From Streptomyces sp. YIM 121038 (GTDB lineage: Bacteria; Actinomycetota; Actinomycetes; Streptomycetales; Streptomycetaceae), in assembly GCF_006088715.1 (NCBI RefSeq), contig NZ_CP030771.1, forward strand, positions 248,001 to 312,000: a stretch of DNA of 64,000 nt, read 5' to 3'. Below the pieces are notes generated by a model that was given only the letters and a program-made list of their open reading frames with translations, did not search any database and was not told the DNA's origin. This document shows positions 11,916 to 21,390 of the stretch, piece by piece; within the stretch, counting starts at the first letter, position 1; every line of letters begins with the position of its first letter. Made by a program: the position numbers and the translations under genes.

Positions 11916-14054
11916 GTGAAGCCGACGAGCTGTGAGCCCCGTGCCGGGCTGCGCGATCTGACCGGAGCACCACCGATCGGGACGTTGGGCTGCCTGTCCG
12001 TGCACGTCCACGGCCGGCCCCTGGAGCTGGGACCGCCACGCCAGCGGGCCGTCCTCGCCCTGCTCCTGATCAGCGCGGGCAGCGTGGTGTCGGTCGACTC
12101 GATCATCACCCAGATCTGGGGTGACACCCCACCGGCGGCCGCCCACGCGACCCTGCAGTCGTACGTCTCCCGCCTCCGCAAGCTCCTCGCCGACTGTGTG
12201 CTCCCCGACGGCTCGCGGCCACGACTCCACTACCGGCAACCGGGGTACGCGCTGGCGATCGACCCGGAGCACGTCGACGTCCACAGCTTCGAGCGCATAG
12301 CGCGCGCCGGCGTCCGGCTGGCGCAGAAGGGGCGCGCCGAGGAGGCGCACGCGCTGCTCGGCACCATCCTCGACGACTGGCACGGAGCGCCGTACGACGA
12401 GCTGAACGCGTACGACTTCGCCGTGCACGAAGCCGCCCGGCTCGAACAGCTGCGGCTCAGCGCCCTGGAGGCGTGGGCCCAGTGTGCGCTGGGTCTTGGC
12501 GGGGAGGAGGACGCGCTGCACACCCTGGCTCAGGAGGCGCGGCGGAACCCGCTGCGCGAACGGCTGATCGGGCTCTATATGCACGCCCAGTACCGGCTCG
12601 GCAGGCAGGCGGACGCCCTGCACACGTACGAGCGGACGCGCCGCGCCCTCGCGGACGAGATCGGTGCCGACCCCGGCAAGGAGCTGGCGGCGCTGCACGC
12701 GGCGATCCTGCGGCAGGACGGCTGCCTCGACCGCGCGCCCGGGACCACCGCCGCCGCGGTGGGCGGCCACAGCTCCGCCGCGGCGGTCGCGCCCCGGTCC
12801 CCGGCCGCCACCGAACCGGGCCGGATCATGATCCCGCCGCCCCGCCTCCGCCCCGGGCGGGGCCGCGACGCGGGAGCGCGGCCGCGCGGGTGCGGCGGTA
12901 CGCGACCGGTGTTCGTCGGGCGGGACGAGGAGGTGCGGGCCCTGTCGGAGTCCGCCACGGGTGCGTTCCACTCCTCCGGCCGGGTGGCGTTCGTCGTCGG
13001 AGAGGCCGGCAGCGGCAAGACACGGCTGGTGTCCGAACTCGCGGGGACCGTCCCGCACGGCGTACACGTGGTGTGGGGCTCCTGCTCGGAGAGCGAGGAC
13101 AAGCCGGACTACTGGCCGTGGACGACGCTCTTGCGCCGGTTGAACCGGCTCTGGCCCGAACGGGTGCGACGACTGCCCGGCTGGGTGCGCCACAGCGTCG
13201 CCCGCCTGCTGCCCGAACTCGCGTCGGACGGATGCGACTTGCCGCACCCGCGACCGGGGCCGGGGCCGGGGCCGGAGCCGCTGACCAGGGACGCCCGGTT
13301 CACCCTGCATGACGCGGTGTGCCAGACGCTGCTCTGTACCGTCCGCGAGCCGACGATCCTCGTCGTCGAGGACGTGGACCGGGCCGACGCCCCGTCACTC
13401 GCCGTGCTGCGGCTGCTCGTCGAGCAGGTGCGGACCGTCCCCGTCCTCCTGGTGGTCACCTCCCGCACCTTCCAACTCGCCCACGACGGCGCGCTGCGGC
13501 GCGCCGCGGCGGTCATCCTCCAGTCGCCCGACGCACGCCGGATCCCGCTCAAGCCCCTGGACCTCCCGGCCACCCGGTCGCTCGTGGAGTCGACGCTGGG
13601 CGAGATCCCCGAACCCCACCTCCTGGACAGGCTCCACCGGCGCACCGCGGGCAACCCCTTCTTCCTCGGCTACCTGCTGCACGCGCGGCGGCAGGGGCTC
13701 TCCGCGGGCCCGGACGCCGCGATCCCCCATGAGCTGGCCGGGGTCGTGCTGCAACGCCTGTCGGGCCTTCCTCCCGGAGTCCGCCGTGCCCTCGAACTCT
13801 GCGCGGTCAGCGAGGAGGGCTGCGCGCCACGCGTCGTCGAGGCCGTGCTGCGCCGCGAAGGCATCCCCGCGGACGTTCTCCTCATGGCCGTGCACGGCGG
13901 ACTGCTGGAGTTCGCCTCCGCCGGAGCGGACCGGCTGCGCTTCGTCCACCCGCTGGTGCGCGAGGCGGTCCGGTACGACGTGGAGAACGCGCGCGCGGTC
14001 GCGTCCACCGCCGACGGTGTAGCGGACGCCGCCCGCCGACCAGGCGCACGCTGA
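11916..14054 (+). CDS. SARP-AAA ATPase cluster regulator, Cvm7-like
   Basis: The 712-residue protein joins an OmpR-type DNA-binding domain (about residues 20-105, with LGPPRQRAVLALLL and the LQSYVSRLRKLL recognition region), a bacterial transcriptional activation domain (about 110-255) and, after a Pro/Ala-rich linker, an AAA ATPase module starting FVGRDEEVRAL with Walker A GEAGSGKT and Walker B-like ILVVEDVD. GTG 11916 follows AGAGGAC; upstream codons are low-complexity. It lacks a clear TPR tail. S. clavuligerus cvm7 encodes a large SARP/ATPase regulator in the clavam cluster. Its place, divergent from ceaS, suggests pathway-specific activation. Confidence 0.87.
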   Translation: MKPTSCEPRAGLRDLTGAPPIGTLGCLSVHVHGRPLELGPPRQRAVLALLLISAGSVVSVDSIITQIWGDTPPAAAHATLQSYVSRLRKLLADCVLPDGSRPRLHYRQPGYALAIDPEHVDVHSFERIARAGVRLAQKGRAEEAHALLGTILDDWHGAPYDELNAYDFAVHEAARLEQLRLSALEAWAQCALGLGGEEDALHTLAQEARRNPLRERLIGLYMHAQYRLGRQADALHTYERTRRALADEIGADPGKELAALHAAILRQDGCLDRAPGTTAAAVGGHSSAAAVAPRSPAATEPGRIMIPPPRLRPGRGRDAGARPRGCGGTRPVFVGRDEEVRALSESATGAFHSSGRVAFVVGEAGSGKTRLVSELAGTVPHGVHVVWGSCSESEDKPDYWPWTTLLRRLNRLWPERVRRLPGWVRHSVARLLPELASDGCDLPHPRPGPGPGPEPLTRDARFTLHDAVCQTLLCTVREPTILVVEDVDRADAPSLAVLRLLVEQVRTVPVLLVVTSRTFQLAHDGALRRAAAVILQSPDARRIPLKPLDLPATRSLVESTLGEIPEPHLLDRLHRRTAGNPFFLGYLLHARRQGLSAGPDAAIPHELAGVVLQRLSGLPPGVRRALELCAVSEEGCAPRVVEAVLRREGIPADVLLMAVHGGLLEFASAGADRLRFVHPLVREAVRYDVENARAVASTADGVADAARRPGAR

Positions 14055-14195
14055 CGGGCGCCGCGGGCGACGCCCCGATCGAGCCGTCGCCCGTTCAAGG
14101 GAGTTCAAGCGAACGGCGCAGCGGTCGGCAAGCGGTGTGTGTCACGGTGGCTGCGCGGTCGGCGGACGTGGCGCACGCGGCACGCCGCGCCGCGC

Positions 14196-14253
14196 CACCG
14201 GCTCGTACCGCGGGCTCCGTGGGACACCGGCTCGTACCGCGGGCTCCGTGGGA
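14196..14253. repeat. Perfect 29-bp direct tandem repeat upstream of oat
   Basis: Two identical 29-bp units lie at 14196-14224 and 14225-14253, in the 269-bp gap between the SARP gene and the ornithine acetyltransferase gene, 70 bp before its ATG. They may be a regulator-binding array or a simple duplication. Confidence 0.85.
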
Positions 14254-14323
14254 CACGGGCCGCGACCGCCGTCGGCGCACGGAACGGTCGGCATCCGCTC
14301 CTCGGGAAGGGAAGTCCAGTCCG

Positions 14324-15487
14324 ATGCACGCCTCTTCTCCGCAAGGTTTCCGCGTCCACCACGGCCGAGTCGGCATCAAGGAGGCGGGTCCGGACTTCGC
14401 CGTGATCGCCTCGGAGGTGCCCGCGACGGTGAGCGCGGTGTTCACCCGCTCACGCTTCGCCGGCCCCAGCGTCCTGATCAGCCGGGAAGCGGTCGCGGAC
14501 CGGTCGGCCCGCGGCGTCGTCGTCCTCTCCGGCAACGCCAACGTCGCCACCGGAGCCGAGGGACACCAGGACGCCGAAGAGGTCCGCCGCCGTGTGGCCG
14601 CGTCGATCGGGGCGGACGAGAACGACGTACTGATCGCCTCGACCGGGCTGATCGGCCACCCCTACCCCATGCCACGTGTGCGCTCCCACCTCGCGTCCCT
14701 GCGGTGGCCGTTCCCCGGCGCGGACTTCGACGCGGCGGCCACGGCCATCATGACGACCGACACCCGGCCCAAGGTCCGCCGCGCGCGGTGCGGCGACGCG
14801 ACGCTGGTCGGCATCGCCAAGGGGGTGGGCATGATGGAACCGGACATGGCGACGCTGCTCACGTTCTTCTGCACCGACGCACGGGTGGGTCCGGTCGTGC
14901 TCGACGACGTCTTCCGCCGCGTCATGGACCGTACGTTCAACGCGCTGAGCATCGACACCGACACGTCCACCAGCGACACGGGGGCCATCCTCGCCAACGG
15001 GCTCGCGGGACCCGTGGACCTGGTGGCGTTCGAAGAGGCCCTGGACGCCGTCGCCCTCGGCCTGGTGAAGGACATCGCTCGCGACGGTGAGGGCGCCACG
15101 AAGCTCATCGAGGTGCGGGTCACCGGAGCAAGGGACACCGGACAGGCCAAGCGGGTGGCCAAGGCCGTGGTCAACTCACCGCTGGTGAAGACGGCGGTGC
15201 ACGGCGCCGATCCCAACTGGGGCCGGGTCGCCATGGCGGTGGGCAAGTGCCAGGACGACCTGGACATCGTGCCCGAGCGCGTCACGATCGGTTTCGGGGA
15301 CCAGGAGGTGTACCCGGGAAGGCCCGGCCCGGAGCAGCTCGCGCACGTCGCGGAGCGCCTCAAGGGCGACGAGGTCGTCCTGAGGGTCGATCTCGGGGTG
15401 GGCGGGCACTCCCCCGGCGAGTTCACGGCCTACGGCTGTGACCTCACCGAGGGGTATGTGCGGCTCAACGCCGACTACTCGACCTGA
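14324..15487 (+). CDS. oat: Ornithine acetyltransferase (ArgJ/OAT2-like) of the clavam cluster
   Basis: This 387-residue Ntn-hydrolase-type enzyme transfers acetyl groups between ornithine/arginine and glutamate. The autocleavage/nucleophile motif is intact: KGVGMMEPDMATLLTF with Thr177 as predicted nucleophile. The later ADPNWGRVAMAVGK motif is also kept. ATG 14324 follows GGGAAGGGA. OAT2 sits in the S. clavuligerus clavulanate cluster, where it is thought to raise arginine supply; a primary-metabolism ArgJ is the alternative, but the setting between a SARP and a flavin reductase argues for a cluster copy. Confidence 0.93.
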   Translation: MHASSPQGFRVHHGRVGIKEAGPDFAVIASEVPATVSAVFTRSRFAGPSVLISREAVADRSARGVVVLSGNANVATGAEGHQDAEEVRRRVAASIGADENDVLIASTGLIGHPYPMPRVRSHLASLRWPFPGADFDAAATAIMTTDTRPKVRRARCGDATLVGIAKGVGMMEPDMATLLTFFCTDARVGPVVLDDVFRRVMDRTFNALSIDTDTSTSDTGAILANGLAGPVDLVAFEEALDAVALGLVKDIARDGEGATKLIEVRVTGARDTGQAKRVAKAVVNSPLVKTAVHGADPNWGRVAMAVGKCQDDLDIVPERVTIGFGDQEVYPGRPGPEQLAHVAERLKGDEVVLRVDLGVGGHSPGEFTAYGCDLTEGYVRLNADYST

Positions 15488-15509
15488 CCGCCGTCGGCCC
15501 GGTGACGTC

Positions 15510-16112
15510 ATGACGTACGACTCCGATCGCCTCGCGGGATCCGAAGGCGGGGCCCGGCAGACGGACTTCCGCACGATACTGGGGCGTTACCCCACCGGGG
15601 TCGCCCTGGTCACCGCGCCCGCGGGGGGTCCGGGAGCGGATCCGCTCGGGATGGTCGTCGGCACGTTCACCTCGGTGTCCCTGGACCCGCCCCTGGTCGG
15701 GTTCCTGCCCGCGCGGACGTCGACGACCTGGCCGGGGATCCGGGCGGCGGGCCGGTTCTGCGTCAATGTGCTGGGCGCCGGACAGCGGGACGTGTGCGAG
15801 GCGTTCGCCACCAGGTCGCCGCACCGCTGGGAGGTCTCCCACCGCGGGTCGCCCTCCGGCTGCCCCGTCCTGCCCGACGCCGTCGCCTGGATCGACTGCG
15901 CGGTACACGCGCAGACCGAGGCGGGCGACCACTGGTTCGTCACAGGTCTGGTGCGTGCGATGGGCGTCGGGGGCCAGGGACCCCCGATGGTCTTCCTGGG
16001 CGGCCGCTACGGCTCCTACGCGCCGCGACCGCCCCGCTGGGACCAGGCTCTGGGGCCCGTCCAGGGACCCGCCCCCGCCCTCCGTGCGCGACGGCTCAGG
16101 CGGGACCCGTAG
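15510..16112 (+). CDS. Flavin reductase, Cvm3-like
   Basis: The 200-residue protein has the FMN-binding split-barrel of flavin:NAD(P)H reductases, with the family-typical start FRTILGRYPTGVALVTA (about residues 17-33), FTSVSLDPPLVGFL and the C-terminal GRYGSY. ATG 15510 lies 22 bp after the oat stop; the longer frame would overlap oat. S. clavuligerus cvm3 encodes a flavin reductase in the clavam cluster. It probably delivers reduced flavin to a monooxygenase; the only candidate partner seen here is the acyl-CoA-dehydrogenase-like protein at 4647. Its end overlaps the convergent SARP gene by 17 bp. Confidence 0.87.
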   Translation: MTYDSDRLAGSEGGARQTDFRTILGRYPTGVALVTAPAGGPGADPLGMVVGTFTSVSLDPPLVGFLPARTSTTWPGIRAAGRFCVNVLGAGQRDVCEAFATRSPHRWEVSHRGSPSGCPVLPDAVAWIDCAVHAQTEAGDHWFVTGLVRAMGVGGQGPPMVFLGGRYGSYAPRPPRWDQALGPVQGPAPALRARRLRRDP

Positions 16113-19074
16113 TCGCGTCGTGCAGCTTCTCCAGCAGGCGGTCGGCGTCGGGGTGGCCCCACTCGGCGAGGATGGCCGCCGCGTGCTCCCAGCTCGCCCG
16201 GGCGGCCCGGTGATCCCCTTGGGCGTGCAGGGTGTCGCCGACGTGGCCGATGCTCTCGGCTTCGAGGGTGCGCTCGCCGATCTCGCGGTAGAGGACCAGG
16301 GCCTGCCGGTAACAGGACAGGGCGTGCGTGTACTGCCCCAGGTGATGGTGCGCGTAGCCGATGCTGTCCCAGGCGGCGGCCTCACCGCCCGCGTCCCCGG
16401 TGTCCTGGTGCAGGGCGACGGCTGTGGCGCACCGCGTGAGGGCCTCGTGGTGGTCGCCGCGCAGGATGTGGGTCCAGCCGATCTCGTTGAGGACGTTGGC
16501 CTGGCCCCTGACGTCGGCTGTCGTCCGGTAGTGGGCCAAGGCCCGGGCGTAGTGCTCCAGGGCCTCCTCGTGGCGGGCGCGGCTGTTGGCGAGGAAGGCG
16601 AGGCTGCGCAGGGTGCGGGCCTGGCCGTCGCGGTGGTCGAGGGCGGTGAACAGGCGCAGGGCGCGGTCCAGGTGCGAGCGGGCCTCGGCGTCCGCGCCCG
16701 TACGGTGCAGGGCGAAGCCCAGAGTGCGGTGGAGGTGGGCGCGCCCGAGCGGATCGCCCAGCCGTTCGGCGGCCGCGAGGCCCGCGCGCTGGAGGGAGAT
16801 CTGCTCGTCCCTGAGGCCCCGGCGGTCCGCGAAGAGCTCCAGGGCGAGCGCCAGTTGCCAGGCGTGGGTGAGGAAGCCGCCGGTGTCCGCGGACTCGACC
16901 AGGGCGAGCAGCGCCGGGAGCTCCACGGTGAGCCAGGCGGCGGCCGACTCCCGCCCGCAGAGGGGCGCGGGCGTGGCGCCGGTGTGGCGGGAGGGCGGGG
17001 GCTCGCGCTCGGTGCGGTGTGGATAGAGCAGGTCGACGGCGGTCTGCGCGGTGTGCAGAGCGTGGTCGAGGAGGCGCCCGAGGGCGTCGCGGCGCCCGTG
17101 CTCGGTCTCCTCGGCGCGGACGCGTTCGCCCGCGTAGGCGCGCAGCAGGTCGTGGCAGGCGTAGCGGCCCGGAGCGGGTTCGGTCAGGAGGTGCGAGCGG
17201 GTCAGGTCGGCGAGCGCCGCGCGTGCCTCGCGCGGCCCCAGGCCGGCCAGGCTCGCCGCGGCGTGCCGGGACACCTCGGGACCGGGGTGGAGCGACAGGA
17301 GGCGGAACAGCCGGGCGGTCGTCGGGGTCAGGTACCGGTGCGACCAGGAGAAGACGGCGCGGACGTCGGCCTCGTCGCCGGAGAAGGCGTCCAGGCCGCC
17401 GTGGCCCTCGCGCAGCTCGGCGGCGACCGACGCCAGCGGGAAGCCGGGGCCCGAACCGGCGCGGGCCGCCACGATCGCGAGTGCCAGGGGCAGTCGGCCG
17501 CAGAGAGCGATGATGGCCTCGGCGGCTGCCGCCTCGGCCGCGATCCGCTGGGCGCCGAGGCGACGGGACAGGACCTCGCGCCCCTCCGCCTCGCTCAGCG
17601 GGCCCAGGACGATCGAGCGGGCGCCTTCGGCGGCGATCAGGCCCTGGAGCCGGTTGCGGCTCGTGACCATGACGTGACAGCCGGGTGCGCCGGGCAGCAG
17701 GGGGCGCACCTGGGCGGAGTCCCGGGCGTTGTCCAGCAGGACCAGGACACGCCGGTCCGCCAGCAGATGGCGGTACAGCGCGGCTCGGGCGTCCAGTCCC
17801 ACAGGCATGTCCTGCGGATGCACGCCCAGGCCGTGCAGGAAGGCGCGCAGGATCTCGCCGCTCTCCAGGGCGGCTCCGGCCGGGTCGAAGCCCCGCAGGT
17901 CCGCGTACAACTGGCCGTCGGGGAAGCGGGAGGCGACGCCGTGGGCCCAGTGCACCGCCAGGGAGGTCTTGCCGACCCCGGCCATCCCCTCGATCACAGT
18001 GATCGTCGGGGCCGGGGAGGCGGTGGCGCCGTGGGAGCCGCGTCGCGTCGACAGCGCCTCGGCGCGGGCGAGGTCGTCGTCACGTCCGGCGAACACCGGG
18101 AGGTCGGCCGGGAGGTGCGCGGGGCGGACGCGTGGGGTGCGGGGTGGGGACGGCGCGGCGGTTGACGGGGAGCGGGGCGCGGGCGGCGTGACGGCCGACG
18201 GGGTGCGGGACGGGCGCGTGACGGCCGACGGGGTGCGGGGTGGGGGCGGCGGGTCGCCGGTGTACGTGTCCGGGGCGGGGCGGGCGGTGGCTTCGGGCTG
18301 CGGGCGGGCTCGTCGCGCGGCGGCCGGGTGCTGGCCGAGCACCCGCTGCTGGGCGTCGGTCAGCTCCCGGCCCGGCCCGACGCCCAACTCCTCGGCCAGC
18401 CGCTCCCGCACGGCCCGGTATGCGGCGAGCGCCTCGGCCTGGCGACCGGTGGCGGAGAGCGCCAGCACCAGATGCGCCTGCACGGACTCGTCCAACGGGT
18501 GCGCGGCGGCGGCCTGCCGCAGGGGGGCCAGGACGCGGTCCGACGCACCCGCCGCCAGGGCCACCGCGGCGGCGGCGCGCACCGTGCTCACGCATTCCTC
18601 GTCCACGGCCGCGAACACCGGGTGCGTACGCACCTCCGCGGCGATGCCGCAGGCCGCCGGGCCCTGCCACAGCGCGAGGGCATCGGCGTAGAGGCCGGTC
18701 GCGGTCGGTGGCGAGCCGTCGCGCGTGGCCTGCCGAGCCCGCTCCGCGAGCTGCCGGAAGACCAGGAGGTCCAGGCAGTCGGCGTCGACGTCGAGGCGGT
18801 AGCCGCCGCAGCCGCGCGTCAGGGGTACGGCTCCGCCGCCGTTTCCCTCCGCGCTCAACAGGCGCCGCAACGCACTCACATGGTGGCGCACCACGTTGGG
18901 AGCGCTCCGCGGCGGTCCCTGCGGCCACAGTACGTCGATCACGTCACTCAGGCCCACCGGTGAGCCCGCGCGCACCAACAGCAGGGCGAGGAGGGCTCGT
19001 TGCTTGGGGGGACTCGGCGTCACTTCGGTCCTGCCGTGCCATGCCCTGACTGGTCCGAGCACCGTGAACCGCAT
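16096..19074 (-). CDS. AfsR-type SARP regulator (SARP-NB-ARC-TPR)
   Basis: This 992-residue regulator carries, in order, an OmpR-type winged helix (residues 1-95, beginning MRFTVLGPVRAW), a BTAD (about 100-245), a Pro/Thr-rich linker, an NB-ARC STAND ATPase with Walker A GMAGVGKTS and Walker B RVLVLLDN, and TPR repeats over the last 350 residues, ending with four or five classic repeats such as ANVLNEIGW. ATG 19074 matches the start of AfsR relatives but has no SD, so the mRNA may be leaderless. AfsR-class proteins activate secondary metabolism. It may be a second layer of control over the clavam cluster. Confidence 0.88.
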   Translation of the reverse strand: MRFTVLGPVRAWHGRTEVTPSPPKQRALLALLLVRAGSPVGLSDVIDVLWPQGPPRSAPNVVRHHVSALRRLLSAEGNGGGAVPLTRGCGGYRLDVDADCLDLLVFRQLAERARQATRDGSPPTATGLYADALALWQGPAACGIAAEVRTHPVFAAVDEECVSTVRAAAAVALAAGASDRVLAPLRQAAAAHPLDESVQAHLVLALSATGRQAEALAAYRAVRERLAEELGVGPGRELTDAQQRVLGQHPAAARRARPQPEATARPAPDTYTGDPPPPPRTPSAVTRPSRTPSAVTPPAPRSPSTAAPSPPRTPRVRPAHLPADLPVFAGRDDDLARAEALSTRRGSHGATASPAPTITVIEGMAGVGKTSLAVHWAHGVASRFPDGQLYADLRGFDPAGAALESGEILRAFLHGLGVHPQDMPVGLDARAALYRHLLADRRVLVLLDNARDSAQVRPLLPGAPGCHVMVTSRNRLQGLIAAEGARSIVLGPLSEAEGREVLSRRLGAQRIAAEAAAAEAIIALCGRLPLALAIVAARAGSGPGFPLASVAAELREGHGGLDAFSGDEADVRAVFSWSHRYLTPTTARLFRLLSLHPGPEVSRHAAASLAGLGPREARAALADLTRSHLLTEPAPGRYACHDLLRAYAGERVRAEETEHGRRDALGRLLDHALHTAQTAVDLLYPHRTEREPPPSRHTGATPAPLCGRESAAAWLTVELPALLALVESADTGGFLTHAWQLALALELFADRRGLRDEQISLQRAGLAAAERLGDPLGRAHLHRTLGFALHRTGADAEARSHLDRALRLFTALDHRDGQARTLRSLAFLANSRARHEEALEHYARALAHYRTTADVRGQANVLNEIGWTHILRGDHHEALTRCATAVALHQDTGDAGGEAAAWDSIGYAHHHLGQYTHALSCYRQALVLYREIGERTLEAESIGHVGDTLHAQGDHRAARASWEHAAAILAEWGHPDADRLLEKLHDATTGPA

Positions 19075-19350
19075 GGGCACGCACTTTAGTCGGGCCCGGG
19101 CGGACTGTCCGGCCGCGGAAGGCGCCCCGGCTGCCGCCAAGGGCTTTTCGACACATTTTCGACACCCTGTCTCCTCTACCATCGCGCTACCACGGCGGCC
19201 GGAACGCCGCCCGCGCGAGGCAGTCGTGCCCACCGGGTGGCCCTGCGCCCCGTACCGGTGTGAGGCCTGGGGCGACGGGCCGCCGACGCACCAGGGCGGG
19301 TCCGGGTCCGGCCGTGACCGATGCCGGAGCTGACACGGGGAGGGCTACAC

Positions 19351-20145
19351 ATGACCGGTACAGCCACAGGCCGCGTGAGCGTGACGGAGGGCGAGGAACG
19401 CCGCCGCCACATCGTGGTCACTGCCCGCCGGGCGGGATCCGTCGACGTCACCGCGATCGCCGCGGACCTCGGTGTGTCCAAGGAGACGGTGCGGCGCGAT
19501 CTGAGCTGGCTGGCGCGGCGCGGTCTGCTGCGGCGTACGCACGGGGGCGCGTACCCGTTGCAGAGCACGGGATTCGAGACGACGCTCGCGTCCCGCACGC
19601 GCACGCACGTCGAGGAGAAGACGCGGATCGCGGCGGCCGCCGCCGGGCTCCTGCGCGATGCCGGGACGGTCTTCGTCGACGAGGGCCACACTCCCCAGCT
19701 TGTCGCCGAGGCACTGCCCGACGACCGTCCGCTGACCGTGATCACGGCGTCGCTCGCCGCCGCCCAAGCCCTGGCGACCCGGCCCCGGGCCAGGGTCCTG
19801 CTCCTCGGCGGCCGGGTCCGGAGCGGCACGATGGCCACCGTCGACCACTGGGCGGCCCGGATGCTGTCGGAGTTCGCCGTCGACCTGGCGTATCTGAGTG
19901 CCAACGGCATCTCCCGCGAGCACGGCCTCACCACCCCCGACCCGACCGTCAGCGAGGTCAAGCGGCAGGCCGTACGCGTCTCACGCCGGCGCGTGTTCTG
20001 CGGGGTGCACGCCAAGTTCGGCGCGGTGAGCCTCTGCCGGTTCGCCGAGGCGCGCGCCTTCGAGACGATCGTCACCGACATCCGACTCCCCCAGAGCGAG
20101 GCCCGCCGCTACGCGCTGCTCGGACCGGAGGTGCTGCGGGTGTGA
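19351..20145 (+). CDS. DeoR-family regulator
   Basis: The 264-residue protein has the DeoR plan: an N-terminal HTH (about residues 8-65, with GSVDVTAIAADLGVSKETVR and RRTHGGAYPL) and a C-terminal sugar-phosphate-isomerase-like sensor (FVDEGHTPQLVAEAL and LLLGGRVR). ATG 19351 follows GGGGAGGG. DeoR sensors usually bind phosphorylated sugars. A regulator responding to triose phosphate status would make sense beside a cluster that consumes glyceraldehyde-3-phosphate, but that is only inference. It may equally mark the cluster border. Confidence 0.85.
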   Translation: MTGTATGRVSVTEGEERRRHIVVTARRAGSVDVTAIAADLGVSKETVRRDLSWLARRGLLRRTHGGAYPLQSTGFETTLASRTRTHVEEKTRIAAAAAGLLRDAGTVFVDEGHTPQLVAEALPDDRPLTVITASLAAAQALATRPRARVLLLGGRVRSGTMATVDHWAARMLSEFAVDLAYLSANGISREHGLTTPDPTVSEVKRQAVRVSRRRVFCGVHAKFGAVSLCRFAEARAFETIVTDIRLPQSEARRYALLGPEVLRV

Positions 20146-20316
20146 CGGCGACGGCCTGGGATCGGCCGACTTCGTCGCGCGCGACCGGGGGTGGGCGGGG
20201 GCCCGTACCGCCCCGCGGCCGACCGTTGACCGGCGGCAACGACTCGATCTTCCGCCACTGCGCGCGCCCGTGCCTGCCTGACCACGAGGCCGCCCGAGGA
20301 AGACCTCCGGCAGCTG

Positions 20317-21183
20317 CTACAGGCCGCCCAGTCGCTTGCTCATCGTGTCGAGTGTCGGCCAAGGAGGGCCTTCGTGCAGCGCGCGCAGGAGCTCTTCTCC
20401 GAATAGCCTCCCTTTCGGGAACTGGTCGCCGAGCTCCCAGCGCCACGCTGCGACCATCGCGAGGACGAGCTGGCGGCACTCGTCCAGCAGCCCTTGGTCG
20501 ATGTCCGGGTAGTGCTCGCAGACCTCCTCGGGAACGTGGGCGAGGTCGAACTCGACGGGTCCGCGGCAGCACGTTTCAAGGTCGATGAACAACGGGCCGG
20601 TTTCCGTGCTGAGCACGTTGCCTGGATGCGGCTCGCCGTGGAGCAGTTGTTCCGCGGCGCCGCGCTCCTCGATCGCTCGTCGCAGGCTTGCCAGTCTGCC
20701 GCTGAGGAAGACGCGGTCTGCGTCGGCGAGCTCCGGCGAGCGCTCCGGGTCGGCGACGACTTCTTCCGCCTCCGTGATCCGGTCCGTGAACCGTGGGCTC
20801 GGCACATCGACCTTGCGCATGCCGGCGTGCAGCAGTTCCAGCGCCTTGGCGCAGTCGGCTGGTGAGACGTGAGGGGTCACGGGCTCGTAGTAGGTCCACA
20901 GCGTCACGGTGAAGCCGTCGCGCGTGTACACACGCGGGGCCGCCCGAGGCTCCAAGGGGCACACCGGGCATCCGGTCCCGGTGAGCCGCTGAGCGAGCTC
21001 GACTTCGAACTGTGCCACCTCCTGTCCCACGGGGGCGACGCGGGCGAAGACGTCGCATGGCGTCAGCCGCAGTGCCAGCTTGTTCGAGTTGTGGAGCACG
21101 ATGGCGCCGCTGGCTGGCAGGCCGAGCGATGCGGCGATGGAAGTCGCTGCCGCTGTCGCACGCGTAACGTCGGACATCTCCAT
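20317..21183 (-). CDS. APH-family phosphotransferase-like protein with HGE in place of HGD
   Basis: The 288-residue protein has the aminoglycoside phosphotransferase/protein-kinase-like fold. The Brenner motif, normally HGDxxxxN, reads LLHGEPHPGNVL, so the catalytic Asp is Glu; the following metal-binding loop reads FIDLETCCRGPVEFDLAH. A nucleotide-binding N-lobe is recognisable but short. Some actinobacterial subfamilies keep this HGE form, so it may be a real variant and not decay. The substrate is unknown; antibiotic resistance should not be assumed. The ATG at 21183 and another two codons later are both possible. A terminator-like hairpin separates it from the GNAT gene upstream. Confidence 0.8.
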   Translation of the reverse strand: MEMSDVTRATAAATSIAASLGLPASGAIVLHNSNKLALRLTPCDVFARVAPVGQEVAQFEVELAQRLTGTGCPVCPLEPRAAPRVYTRDGFTVTLWTYYEPVTPHVSPADCAKALELLHAGMRKVDVPSPRFTDRITEAEEVVADPERSPELADADRVFLSGRLASLRRAIEERGAAEQLLHGEPHPGNVLSTETGPLFIDLETCCRGPVEFDLAHVPEEVCEHYPDIDQGLLDECRQLVLAMVAAWRWELGDQFPKGRLFGEELLRALHEGPPWPTLDTMSKRLGGL

Positions 21184-21283
21184 TCTCGAATCCTGGCGAA
21201 CCGGCCGCCGGAAGTCTCCTCGATTACCGCGTCGGACGCGGGTCGGCTGCGGGAGGCCAGTGCCCTCGTGGCGTGGAACGGAC

Positions 21284-21318
21284 AGTGGCGGCCGCGGGCA
21301 CCACGCCCGCGGCCGCCA
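21284..21318 (-). terminator. Hairpin terminator downstream of the GNAT gene
   Basis: A perfect 15-bp stem (21284-21298 with 21304-21318) around the loop ACCAC lies about 75 bp beyond the stop of the GNAT gene at 21391 and upstream of the phosphotransferase gene. There is no T-tract. Confidence 0.7.
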
Positions 21319-21390
21319 CCGCTGTTCATCGAGCTCAGGGGTGTATGAACAGCGGTCGGCTGTCGTGTGGTGAACGGTGGTGCGGCTGGT

